NCBI GenBank assembly: GCA_904066235.2
Contig: CAJFCV020000001.1
Location: 6,820,001-6,884,000, forward strand
Length of the DNA stretch: 64,000 bases
Source: Bursaphelenchus xylophilus
Taxonomy: Eukaryota; Nematoda; Chromadorea; Rhabditida; Aphelenchoididae
Direction of reading: 5' to 3'
Numbering within the stretch: the stretch's first letter is position 1; every line of letters starts with the position of its first letter. The translations under genes and the position numbers were made by a program. Shown in pieces: positions 30,416 through 42,791 of this stretch. Below the pieces are notes generated by a model, which saw only the letters and a list, made by a program, of their open reading frames with translations, did not search any database and was not told the DNA's origin.

Positions 30416-30726
30416 TAAGATTATCAAATCGTCAGTAATGCCTGTAATGCCTTGCGAGATGAACGACCCAGTTATTCTCTACTGTGAAACGTTTGATCGT
30501 ATAAAACGGTTTCCGTAAAACACAAATTCTTTTCGGCGGTTTTTTGTCTTTTTGGACAAACCGTGGAAACTAGCAGTTAAAACTGGATCCTCCGGGGTGA
30601 TCTATTCGCCGGGAACGAACGTACAGGGAATCGGTCATTCCTATGGGTTTTTAATATTTTTGGTTTTACTTTAGAAAGGTTTTTTTTATCTTGTTTTCAG
30701 TTTAATGGAAATTCTGTTCCTTAAAA

Positions 30727-33700
30727 ATGAGCCGAAACCAAGAAGCAGATTTATTCAAGAAAACATTATCAGACTTGGTATCAAATAAGCACAAAAAAAT
30801 ACACGAAAGAACGGTAATTGGGCTTAGAACTTGATTTACTTTTAGAATGCTTCTGAAATGGTCGCGTATCTTTGGGGACAAGACGGTGTTGTCCCGGCGT
30901 TGCTGATGGATAACTTTGAGAACGTTATGGACATGTTATGTCAAGTAGTCATACAGGTAAGGAAAGTGCCTATGTTTATTCGTTTAGGAATGTGAAATGA
31001 ACGAGAGCAAGATTGGGAAGAAAATCAAATCTTTCTCACAAACTTTGTTTAAAGTCTGGAAGGCTGCATGTATCATCTGCATCAAAAGTATTATTTTTTT
31101 TATTGAGAGATCCCTGTTTAGAAAAAGGAGTACGCAACGGTTCAATATTTTTGTATTGTCTTGAGTGTCTGTTAAAGAAGAATCGTGGTATATGGGTGGG
31201 ATCCGAGGACGGTGTATGGTGGGATACCCTCGACGTGGCTCGAAGCATATTCGTTGCTTATGATGTGACGCAATTTCCGGATGCGAGAGTTTCCAGTAAA
31301 TTTTTGTTTTCTTTTCTCTTATAATTTTTTTTAAAGATTTACTACATACGTTGATGAATTATGTGTTTATGCCAGACGATTCCCGGAAAGAGTTGGTTAA
31401 GTTATGTGAGCTTTTATCCATTTTTGTCGAGTCGTTGAGATACTTACCTCAATCGGAGAACTTTGAAGGATTCTTGCAAGATTTTACTAATGCGTTTGTA
31501 AAAAGTTTTAAGTAAGCTTTTGAAATTTGTTGAGACAGTTATGTTAAGTTGGTCTCAGGGTTTGAATCCAGCGCGAACTAGTGTGCTGATCATGATGACG
31601 TCGTTACTCGAACATTTTTCCTTTGGCTACCGAGTGCTTTTGCTGGATGCATTTATGCCGGTAGTTCGTCAACTGTTTCCTAAAATTCAAATTTGGTCTA
31701 TTAGTGGGGAAGCCATATCGAATCCAGGAGAACATAAAGCTTTTAACGTAGGTTGCCAGATTTTTTTGCGTTTAATACATTATTTTAGAGGTACTTGTTA
31801 TTGTTTCTTGACATGTTTCTCGAAGTTGCGTATCCTCGTGCCAAGCTTGAAGAGGAATGTTTGTACATCGACGGTGTTCGAATGGCTTATCATTTAACGT
31901 TAGATGTTTACAACGCCGCCATATCCTGTCTGGAACGAGAAAAGACGAGAAGTAATTATGCTAAGAATTGTGCCTTTGATAAGGATAGTCTTCGCTTTTT
32001 GGCAAGATTGTTGGTAATGGATTTTCAAGGTCGATGTTGCTCGAGTACCAGCAACTTAGCGTTGCACTGGCGTAGGGACGGGGATCCAATAATCAAGAGA
32101 ATTTTGAGAAATGGGGATCCAAACTTTATTCACGTTATTCGTTCCAGTAAGATAGAGTTTCCTGCTGGTGTCAGTCGGGATTTCAGCGTGATGATTTGTA
32201 GAAGTTTAACGGACTTCCTTCAAAACGACTCAGAATTGTATGTGCTTGTTTTTGAATTTTATTTCTTAGAAGTCACTCCGCGTCGATCGCTGCAGAAACG
32301 TTGGCCTTGTATTTGACAGAGACTGAATTCTTGGAAACTGCAGATTACTGTTTTTTGAATTCCAACCTTGGAAAATGGTTAGAAATTCCAGGTTTGCAAA
32401 ACAGTTCATCAGTTCTGATTGCTAACTTGCTTAAGTTAGGTATGTACACCTCTGTTGCTACAGGATTTCTTATAGGAGTTAAACACCTTTTCAACTTTGC
32501 GTCCTTTTTCAATACCTTGTGCCAACTGCGGAAGTTTTCTCAACCCAACATCCAAGCCATCAGTGATTTAATGTCCTGTATTGAATTTGACGAAGAAAGC
32601 ATCGATTCATTACGAGTTGAAACTGGTCGGAAAACTTGCTGGACTTTCAGAAAGGACTTGATTCAACGATTGATGAAAAGTTTTTCTATTCAGGCTAACC
32701 CCTCATGTCTTATATTCAAATTATTTTTGTATTTTCCTTCAGGAAAAAGTAAGAAGCCGACCGGAGTTTTATATCTTCAGGACGCAGCTTTACAGAGGAT
32801 TACATTATATATGAGGTGGTCGATTTCTTCGTTGATACATCGCTTAGAGAAAGACTTAAGATGGAGACGTTGGACAAAATACATCTCTTCCGCATAACAA
32901 CGGACTTGAAAAGATTGTTCAATGGGAATGGAGAAAGGGCATACAAAAAATTTGACCGCTTTCATGATGTAAATAAGTATCAGTGTTTTTTGTATATGAT
33001 GATTTTTTAGGTACTGGGTAACGAGTTGTTGAGTATCTTTGTCAATAATTCTATCGACAAATTCCACATCGATGAGAATTGGCGCTTCGCCCCGCATTCT
33101 ATAAAAAAGTTTATTTCCGAGAGGGTTAACGTCGAGTCTGGTGTTGAATGGAGATTTGCTTTGGCTTTTTTAGACAGGGACAGTGCACGGCCCTATTTTA
33201 TTGGAGATACTTTGACCAATCTCGAATCTAAATTTTTGAACCAAAATGTGATTGAAATTTTGTGGGATACATCGGACTTCAAGAACAGAATACTCCTGAT
33301 ATCAAGACATGCCGCATTACTTTCAAGGAAAACACTGACGAAGTTTATTTTGGAACTGGAGTGAGTGGATCTACCCTTAAGAAGATAAATAATTTTAGAA
33401 GGGATATGTTGAGTAACCGGATTGATAATGGTCTGAAGAAGATTGCGCTTAGAGAAATTGTTTTGGCTCAAACCGTATGTTTTCAAATTTGATTGCGTAT
33501 TTTTTGTTTTATTTTAAGCGTATGGGGCTGGAGTTTGACATTGAGGTTTCGTTTGAGGAAATAAATCCAGTTGCACTTTTCGGATTTATTCAGCCAACTT
33601 GTCAGAATGTAATGAGATTTGTATCATATATAAACCACTGCGAGCCTACTTTTCTGGATCTTCACGCTAGACCCCTGTGTATTCTTTTATCAAATTGCTT

Positions 33701-36700
33701 GCATAAGTTGATCTTACGTTGTGAATGCGATCCTCTGCTCGAGGCGATGAAGAAGTTGAAGCAGGTAAGTCTTTTTGAGTAATGTTTCACAAATTTTTAG
33801 CGTCTAAATGACGTTTTGCCCGTTTCCGACACCGTTTTCAACTGGTTTGTTGCCTTGAAGAATGTTTTCCAGACGGCCAGCGGTTTGTTCATTAAGTATG
33901 TTTCAAATATAATATTTTTACTTTCATTTAATGAATTGCAGAGCCGAAGGGGTTGATGACGATTTGGTTAAGGTGTTACACGGTATCAGATCTTTGGCGG
34001 ATGTTCTGGTGAGAAAATCCGGAGGAAATAAGGTGTTTATGTCACTTATGGGAACATTGTTGCAATTTATGACATCATTTTTGGTTCGGATGTCAAGCGC
34101 AACTCCCGATAATGTAACTGAAGAGGTAAAACAAGCAATGAGTTTGATCGTGTTGGACGTGGGTTGCGTTGGCCGAGTCATAATCGGAATGATCTTGAGA
34201 GAAAATGTTATGTAAGCGGTTTGTAGTTGAGTGTTAAAAATACGTTTGCAGTTGTTTTATAATATAATTTTTAGGTTGTTTAAGGATCTTCTTATTCTAA
34301 TTGATCAATGGTTGCGAGCATGTGCCAAGTTTAATGTGTTTGACTCTACTCAGTGTGCAGGAGCTGTGTTTCGGACGATAGATACGATTTACGTTAATGG
34401 AAGTGGTTACCCAGAGCTATGGAAGCATCTGCTTCAATACTCCATTCCTTTGATTTCCGAATATGTTATTCTCTTCTCCGATCCCGAAAAGTCTCAATTA
34501 GATTTTTCTGAACAAGTCGTTAAGCTGAGGGATGGAAGAAACATGAAAAATGAGCCATTTGTAACATGTTTCGGCTTCTGGTGCAATGTCAACACACTCC
34601 AAGGGATACGTAAGGGGCCATTTTATTTTTACGTTTTTTAGGCCTGGATTTAAACTTTCTGAAAGAGTTATGGAGATTGTTTCCCCATCTCCGCACAAAA
34701 TTATTACATTATCTGCCTTTTTATGATCAAAAAAATGTCGTCGATTATGGAGAAGATATGTGGGCTTGGGCAAAAGGAATGCAGACTAATGGGGATGATA
34801 TTTTTACTGTAAAATATGTTCTTTACCTTCAAGAAGAATTATGCCCACTACTAATTTGTTGCGAACTTTATTCGTTTTTGATATCTTATGAAAGGAAGAT
34901 GACCAAGACCACGCATAGTTTCATGGAGAATGCCGTTGGACTGAAGAGATTTCTCCTAAAGATTCTAACGGCCTGTGACATGGTTGGTCAAGAGATTTTA
35001 TTTACTTTTTTGCACAAGGTATAGTATCAGTTTTTTTACTTTTATTAACAGGGGAAGGTACTCCAAGTGCGATGCTCAGACTTTGATGAAACTTGTCACA
35101 AATTTAGAATACAGGGTGGGGCATCTTTGTGGCCCGATTTGAATTGGCTATAACTTCTTTAGTTTTTGGCCAAATCTCAAATCGGGCCACAAAGATGCCC
35201 CACCCTGTAGTTTTTTCTAACAAGGAAAGTACTTCTATGGGGTGTGGAGTTACAGGTCGAGATATATAAAGCGGGAGATAAAAGATTTTCTGAAAAATTT
35301 TTGAAATTTTTCTGTTTTTACTTTTTTTTTAAAAAAAAAGTAAATTTTCAGTTTACTTCAAGGAAAATGCAAAAGAAAGTCAATTTTGTTTCTGGCTTTC
35401 CGACTTCAAGGTCGGGAGTAGGACCGGATCTTACTCCCCGCTCGGAGTCGCCGAAAGTCAGAGCTTGTTTTTACTTTATTCCTCTTTTTGGCCCCGCACT
35501 GCAGTCTGCAGGTTGCAAGGTTGATGCCAAGGCTTTCCCTGATGTGTCAAGTTTTTCTCTTCCGAAAAAATTATTTTTACGTTTGTGCGACGTTGTGAAG
35601 CTATGTTCTCCACGAAGATGGGCTGGAAAGTGATCAAGTAAGTTAGCATTGGCAAGAGGAGATGTACGTTTTTCATTTGACATCAAAAATTTCCATTTTA
35701 TTTCAGAGAAAGGTACAAAATTTTTCCAATTCGTAAAGCTTCATGACCATGGATAATGTAAGTGAGATTATCTCCTTTTTTGCTACGACGTCAAGATTCT
35801 AAGTCGGGAAACGTTTAGAGGAGACCCCACTCTCATGTATATTCTCCATGTATGAAACCCCATAAATTTTGAGGAATAACGACGTAAAAATTTCAAATAC
35901 TATACTAACTTTCCAAAAGTATGTTATACTAAAGTAAAACCTATGCAAACTATCTTCAAGTTGTTGTAACAACGTTATTTGAGCCTTATTACGTTATTAC
36001 CTCAGTTTAGAACGCATTCGTGGCAAAAATCCGGCAGATCTGAGCGGATTTCGATATTGTACATGACACCTAGAAATCGAAATTGGTGGCGTTTGATAGA
36101 TAGAGTATATAACAAAACTAAAGTGAGGTGTCCTCTAGAACTCGCCAGCCTAGAACTGTTAACTCCAATAACGGAACAAAAAACGCGATAAGCGCACTTA
36201 CATTATCCATGGTCATGAAGCTTTACGAATTGGAAAAAATTTGTACCTTTCTCTGAAATAAAAGGAAAATTTTTGGTGTCAAACGAAAAAAGTACATCTC
36301 CTCTTGCTAATGCTAACTTACTTGATCACTTTGCAGCCCATCTTCGTGGAGAAAATAGATTCACAACTTCAAAAAAAATCAAAACGTTTCTTCCGGGAGA
36401 GAGAAATTTGACACATCTGGAATTCCCGGGCGCAGCTCGCAAAAATAGTTTTGAAGAAAATAAATTTGCGTGCAGGTGAGTAAAAACGGCATCCTACTCA
36501 CCAGCCAAAATGGGCGAGCCATTTTTGTTTCAACTTTGCGGATCGACCTTTTGGCGAGCCATTTTTGATCCAACTTTCCAAAAATTTGTCGTTCGGAGTA
36601 AGAATGTTTTTTGACTCTCCGAAATCGAAAATTTCCGGAAATTTTTCAAAATTTACTTTTTTTTTAAAAAAGAAGTAAAAACAGAAAAATTTCAAAAATT

Positions 36701-39700
36701 TTTCAGAAAATCTTTTATCTCCCGCTTTATATATCAAAAAATTCAAAAAAATTTTCTGATTCAGAATATATAAAATTTAGCTGCCTAATTTTGGTCTATC
36801 AACACTAGAACCCATTTTTTACATTGCAACTACTTCTAAGGTGTAGTTGTAATCTAATTTGATATTTTAAGGCTTGTCAAGGCCTCAGAATTTATTGTAG
36901 CACAAAACAAAAATTTTTTATTGGTAAAAACACGGTCAAAAAGACACTTGCATGGTGTCGCGAGAAAACTTCTGAGGACAAAAACATGTCATCAGACCAA
37001 AATTAGGCAGCTAATTTTTATATATTCTGAATCTGAAAATTTTTGCGAATTTTTTGATATATATCTCGACCTGTAACTCCACACCCCATAGAAGTACTTT
37101 CCTTGTAAGGTTTATGCGAGACTGCTGGCTCGCGCTTTGCAGAAACGATCGAAAGTCGTCTAAAGGGCGACACTTTTTTGGTGATTTTCAGCATGAGTTT
37201 TATGCCTATTTCTACCGTATAGAGTAGTGTTTTCACAAAAAAATAATTTTTTTCTGCGCGAAACTCCAGCATATGTCCAAAGGTTTTTTCACCGGTCTCC
37301 ACGTTTTGCATGCTGCAAAGATCGTAGAATATCTGCTGTCCATGAATAGCTCGGGCTAAGGCTCTCATTGATATGTGGCCTGTGCACGGCTCAATGTCCA
37401 ATATTTAAAGACAATATGAGCGTCGGATTTGCGGAACCTCCCTTGTGTCATAATTCAAGCGTGTTCCAGCCCTATTTCGGAATAAAAGCTGTTATGAGTG
37501 CGATATACAGATGTTTGGAAAGCAAAAAAAAGATTGCATGCCTGCCCGAGGCGATGGGTGAATACGCAGAGTATTTGTTAAACGAATCTGCCTTTGATGA
37601 GAACGACGTCTTCCTCTGCGCTTGCTTGACGAAAGCTATCAATTTGGCTGGACCAAAGTTTGATCGTTTTCTGTGGGCCAAGGTTCTTCATCTAGTTGGA
37701 CTATACGAACCAGGGCTTTTGGTATTGAGATATTGCATTGACAGGTAAAATTCTATGAAGTCAACGGGATATAAATGTACTTTTGCAGTGAAAAGGAATC
37801 GAGATGTTTGCAAGCTTTCGAACACACGAAGAAAAACTTGTTGTCCTCTTTCTCCTCAGGTTACAGAGGAATGATGAATCTTTACAAAGAGTTATTAATC
37901 AAGGCTGGGCATGGGTTTTCAATTCACGGGATTTCATTTGAGGACCAGGTCACGCCCCAGGTTAAGTAAGTGAATAACACTGTTTATTACATATTGCAGG
38001 GCATTCGTCGCTCAAAATGAGCACAACTGGACGCGGATGGTGACCGCATTGAATCAAAGCCAAGATTGGAAACAATCATCATTGGCTTCGTATCATCTGG
38101 GAAACAATGACGTCACCTTGGATCTGGATGAGGGATACGAATGCCTGATGAACTTGACCATGTGGTCCTTAGATGAGACAAAAAACATTAAGGCTGTGTT
38201 ACCTAAAACGTAAGATTTTATCCATAAACGTGTAATGGCGTTCAGGAATTTGGATAATGTTGGTACCCATTTGTACACGCTTTTCAAGTTGATACATGAC
38301 GATCAGAAGTTGGAGACGGTTGAGTCGTTGCAGAAGTTTTTGCAGGATATGTCAGAAAGATCGCTAATACCAGGAAAGGAGTTAGTCGTTTTAAGCCAAG
38401 AAATTGAATTTTTGCGAAAGGTCTACAAAACTGAAGATATAAAAAGTATCGACGAAGAGCTGAGAAGGCTTTCATTCAGAAGCTTGAACAGAACCATTCC
38501 TTTTGTTGCCTTAAAATGGAAGAAGTCGACTAAAGCTCCCCAAGAAAATGAGTTCCTGATCCTGAACTCATCGCTGATGCGTTTGGCAGAATCGTACTTA
38601 AAAATTTCTTCTGAGCAGGTATTTTTTATTTGCAACCACAGAAAGTGGGATCTTTAGAGAGCGGAAGAGATATTAAACTTTGCCTATGATGTGACTGTCC
38701 GGAGCTTTCCAAAGTTCCTAAACAACTCTATGCTGCTAAAGGCCAATTTATTTAAATCCCTTGGTGATGACTTAAATTCGCGCTTTTTTTTGGAGAAGAT
38801 CCTTAGGGAGTATACCGTAGACAAGAAGGATGGGCTCTCTGCGGTTGAACTCGTTAATTATTGCGCGATTGAAACAGACGCTTTGATAATGCTGGCAGAT
38901 ATGTCATCTGATGTTCAAGAATCGGAGGAGCATCTAAAAAATGTAAGCTCGCTTGTATTCCACTTTTAGCGACTTTAAGGCTGCGTTGTCGAGTCGATTC
39001 ATTGCGTCCAACGAGCCCAGCTACCAACTTAAGGTTTGTAAGGTCTTTGCTGCTTTCTGTCAAAAACGTTTCACTGGATTGGATGCACACAAAAATTCAA
39101 CTGAATTCAAAATGAAAGATTATATCGTAAAAGAATTAGAAGTCCAATATGAGTGAGTTGATTGTTTTAATTTTTTCAGTTGTCGTATTCAGCAACGGAC
39201 CTATTAAAGACCGTCCAAGACTGGGAAAGGAATTGCATTTGGAGAAAGCCGACTTGAAAAAAGTGCTTAATGATTGGACGAACTACCTCTTGACTCTTGC
39301 TGATTGTTACATAAAGGCGCTGAGATTGGGTACTGACGATAAGTCTGTAGTGCCCCGCCTAGCCGCACTGATTGTGCAAAATTATGAGAATGAAGAGTTG
39401 ATGAGTATGGTAAAGGTAAAGTCTCTGGTTTTTAATATAAAACAAAGAATTCAGAATTCCGTTGGATTAATTCCGTCGTCTGTTTGGCTCGTTGTTACCA
39501 ACGTCTTATCTGGGTATTTGTTCATCGACAAGCCGGTGTCGAGTGTGGTGTTCGAGATAATGGTTGGTGTGGTTTCCGACTATCCTTATCACTCTCTGAA
39601 TACTATTCTGTACCACTTTCACAGAGATGATACCGGTGATCAGGTATGTTTCTAAATTTGATGTGTTGTATTTTACAATTTTTTAGAACGGTGAGACATT

Positions 39701-41244
39701 GCGTAGGTTGTTGAATAGTTGTTCTGATCTTGTTGCCCTGAAGGCCATTATTCGAACCATGAGGAGGGCTGTGACGTTTTATGAGTCAGTTGCAAAGTCT
39801 CGGTTTGACAGCGATTATGATTACGATAAAGCAAAGAGTGGGTTTGGTTTTTAAATGGTAAAATTTATTTTACAGATTCTTATATCATGGATAAACGAAG
39901 GTTTCAAACTGATGAGCAATTCGAAAATTTGTTGCACGTCCCTGTTCCAATTGTTGAACAGCCTGTAAGTAGATTCTATCCTTGTTGAAGAGTTCAGAAT
40001 CTTTTGATGTCATCTTTTATTGCGTGTTCTCGTTTTTAGGTACCTGAACCTCAGACTTATTCTGTGTCCGACTTGATAACTTTCTCAGGTGTTTCGAATG
40101 TTGTCTTAAGGGCAGGAGGCGCTTCATCGCCTAAAATTCTAACGATTCGAACATCTGAAGGTGTGACAAAGCGTCTTATAGTCAAGGTATGTCTTTCATA
40201 ACCATTTTAATATTTTTTTTTAAGCCGGAGGACTTACGACAAGATGATCTGGCCCAGGTGTTGTTTAAAGTTGCGAATATATTGATTCGAGAAGAAGAAT
40301 TTAAAGGAGATATCCTTAAACCCGTTCAGACTTACATTGTGGTCCCGATAACTGATAATGCGGGACTGATTGAATACGTTGACAATACCGTATCCCTTAA
40401 TCGCTGGCTTGTTGATGAACAAACAGGAGCCCATTTGAGATACAATCCTGAGGATACGCCTGTTGCCGACGCTATCTCGATTTTTAAGAATTGGAATTCA
40501 CCAATCAAAGAGCAGTTCCTCAATTTATGCAGATCGATTAACCCTGTGTTTAGACACTTTTTTTACGAAAACTTTTCCCTTCCTCACAAGTTCTTCGAAA
40601 GTATTCGACTCTACACCGACAGCTTGGCCTTGTGGTCAATTTGTAAGTTCCATATATTATATAATATTTTTTATTATCCTTTTAGTATGTTTTGTTGTTG
40701 GACTTGGTGATCGTCATCTAAACAATATACTAGTTGACGAACGGAGTGGAATGCTTGTTCATATTGACCTTGGAATGATCTTCGACTTCAGTCAGAGGAT
40801 CTTGCAACTACCCGAAAGAGTTCCTTTCCGACTGACAAGAGATTTGATGGACCCGATTCTTATCGATGGAGCGAATGGCCGTTTTAAACATGTTGCTGTA
40901 TATGCCCTCGAGCGGCTCCGTGAGAATGCGGATGTGATTGTCGGGCTTTCTTCTCTTCTTCTTCTAGATCCGATGACCACCTTCCCTGTCGGAAACAGAG
41001 AGGATGGATCCAAAAACATGCTAGCGGAAAACGCAATTGCAAGGCTCAAAGCAAAGTTGGACGGGACTGAAGCAAATTACACCCGAGCGTCACCTGAACA
41101 ACAAGTAATTTCTTTATTGCATCATTGTTATAAAATCGATCGCACATCAGCCAAACTTTATTTTAGGTGAACAATCTGATAAAACAAGCAACCGACCCCG
41201 AAAACTTATGCCAGATGTATGTTGGATGGATGCCGTTTATTTGA
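30727..41244 (+). CDS. ATM: ATM-like PI3K-related protein kinase
   Basis: A protein of roughly 2,300-2,400 aa from about 25 short-intron exons plus one intron of 2.45 kb (35019-37469). The N-terminal two-thirds is helical repeat-like sequence without clear motifs (start MSRNQEADLFKK). A FAT-type region follows (for example SQDWKQSSLASYHLGNNDV, near 38.1 kb). The kinase domain carries the ATP-contacting Lys in RLIVKPEDLRQDD, the catalytic loop VVGLGDRHLNNIL, HIDLGMIF in place of DFG, and an activation loop with LPERVPFRLTRDLMDPI. A perfect FATC tail, NNLIKQATDPENLCQMYVGW, ends at the stop. VPFRLTRD-D and the FATC match ATM better than ATR or mTOR. ATM signals DNA double-strand breaks. Confidence 0.9.
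35112..35207. mobile_element. 96-bp hairpin MITE with TA duplication
   Basis: Near-perfect foldback: the first 31 bases (CAGGGTGGGGCATCTTTG onward) pair exactly with the last 31. TA lies on both sides (35110-35111, 35208-35209). The interrupted sequence TTTAGAA-TA-GTTTTTTCTAA is intact in the copy near 30340-30362 (minus sense), which proves the insertion point. Confidence 0.9.
35221..37105. mobile_element. 1885-bp foldback element with TAA duplication
   Basis: Starts CAAGGAAAGTACTTCTATGG and ends with the complement, with TAA on both sides (35218-35220, 37106-37108). The arms pair over several hundred bases (GGTCGAGATATATAAAGC region, the TGTTTTTACTTTTTTTTT run, then 35590-35770 against 36200-36375). 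The middle, about 35775-36195, is unpaired. Part of the arm near 36424-36476 (CCCGGGCGCAGCTC) recurs at 44193-44245. No transposase. Confidence 0.85.
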
Positions 41245-41464
41245 ATTATAGGCTCAATATGTTCTATTACCTTTCACTTTCATTGTTAAATGTACATATC
41301 GGGTAGAAGAAAAATAGAAATTTGTTGAATTGGATAGGATTCAGTGGTGCGCTTACGTAGAAGACTTGTAGATAAGACTGACCCGCAACGGGGTTAATTA
41401 ATATTCACCGGATGCTCAATGAAGAATTTCGGTTCCTGAGGTCGCCTTGATGATGATCGGAGTT

Positions 41465-42791
41465 TTATAGAAACAATAACATGTCCACGAACTGGGCAGG
41501 AGTCACACGGACTGAAGGAGCTTCTCCACGGCCAACACATGGATGGCCATGGTCCTTCCAAAACAGAGCTTTGCAATGGCAACAAATATGGATGAGATCA
41601 GCATACATTTCCCGCAACCCGTAATATTTTTTGCATTGATAGAAGATATGGCGCCATGTCATCTCAGACTTCAGTTGTTTTTGAATTTGTTCCTCTGTGA
41701 AATGAAACTTTGCCAACGATTGCCAGAGGCGAGATTCGTGGGACACTAGGGAGTCCAAAGTCTCGTGGGCTTTGGCTGCTTCCAACATGGATAAATGATC
41801 GGGCAGTCGTCTTAATATAAGAGCGATGATTTCTTTGGGAAGGTCGAGGAAGGTCAACGAGTCCTCGCTGGACTCCGCCAGTGTGATTGGATTCTGGTCC
41901 ACAATCATGTCAAGAAGATCGTTGGCCATATCGAGTTGTTTACTAACAAGTTGGGGGGAGCCGCACACGTGACCTTCCAGCCCAGTGCCGAACTGAGAAA
42001 CCAACTCTCTGGCCGTGCTCACGTGAAGATCTCTTTCAACACCTAAAGATCAAAGGTTTATTTATTCGTCACATGTGTTTTGATTGTGATATCACCTCAG
42101 CTGACCCTTCTCCCTTGTCTAGTTTCTTAAGGACAGCTGATGGATGATAAGAGTCCAGCGGATGAGGAAAGCCCGGCAAAAAAGACTTACTATGAATCAC
42201 GATGGCCTGAATGATGGCAAATAGATGCTTGCGGGCAGTTGCACTGAGGTTTTGTAATTTTTCATTCACCAAAATTTGAACAACCTAAACTACCACATTT
42301 GCGAGATAGATCTTACCTTGCAAACGTAATTAAATCTTCGAACGTCCAGTACAGCACGGGCAAGATCAAGTCGATGAAATGCTTCGCTCATGCTTGTGCA
42401 ACCGATAAACTGAAATATTTCAGATAATGTCATATAAGGTGGTGCCATTTCATATGACTTACTTCTTTTGATCGATTTTGTTTCACAAATACAAACGGCT
42501 GCCATTCATCCTCTTCTTCAGCTGAAGAAAGATAAGTCAAGATCACAAAATCTTACCAGAATCGTCAGAATCACTTCGTGGATTACTCTGTGTTGGACTG
42601 GAGCTCAATATGTCATCAACACTGGATATACTAATAGATGAGGTTCGTCCTTTAAACAGGTCGTCGTCTTTGGATTCACCAAGACCACAGATTTGGACAG
42701 GCCGAAGTTTAATACGTTCCCAGCCAGATGTATGATTAAGACGGACCCAGGTCTCACCCGGAGCACGCCAATCTTTTCCAAGGAAAGGCAT
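41465..42791 (-). CDS. FBXO32: F-box protein, FBXO25/FBXO32 (atrogin-1) family
   Basis: 352 aa from five exons (42557-42791, 42463-42521, 42317-42409, 42191-42284, 41465-42042). The N-terminus MPFLGKDWRAPGETWV is diagnostic of FBXO25/32. Further conserved blocks are SMSEAFHRLDLARAVLDVRR and FNYVCKVVQIL. The F-box is FLDLPKEIIALILRRLPDHL followed by LWQSLAKFHF. The C-terminus has LIHICCHCKALFWKDHGHPC and a terminal FVDMLLFL. These proteins are substrate adaptors of SCF ubiquitin ligases, muscle-enriched for FBXO32; C. elegans has a single homologue, mfb-1. Invertebrates usually have one member, so FBXO25 and FBXO32 are equally apt names. Confidence 0.92.

Larger units (their letters stand above)
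28994..30726. other. Repeat-rich intergenic region
   Basis: The region holds a single 126-bp repeat unit (about 29215-29310) and two complete 449-bp MITEs in opposite orientation. No coding evidence. The two genes that flank it diverge, so their promoters presumably lie at its edges. Confidence 0.6.
35049..37445. mobile_element. MITE of the 449-bp family, split by two later insertions
   Basis: The left end CAGGGGAAGGTACTCCAAGTG (after TAA, 35046-35048) and the right end GGAACCTCCCTTG (37445) belong to the family at 29.4-30.4 kb. The body is interrupted first at 35112 and again at 35221. Its right two-thirds resumes at 37106 with TTTATGCGAG and CGCGCTTTGCAGAAACGA. It lies entirely inside the ATM-like intron. 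Confidence 0.8.

Noticed and set aside
30088..30438. 116-codon frame inside a MITE
   Set aside because: It is wholly within the 449-bp element; the inverted copy has a different frame and neither resembles a protein family.
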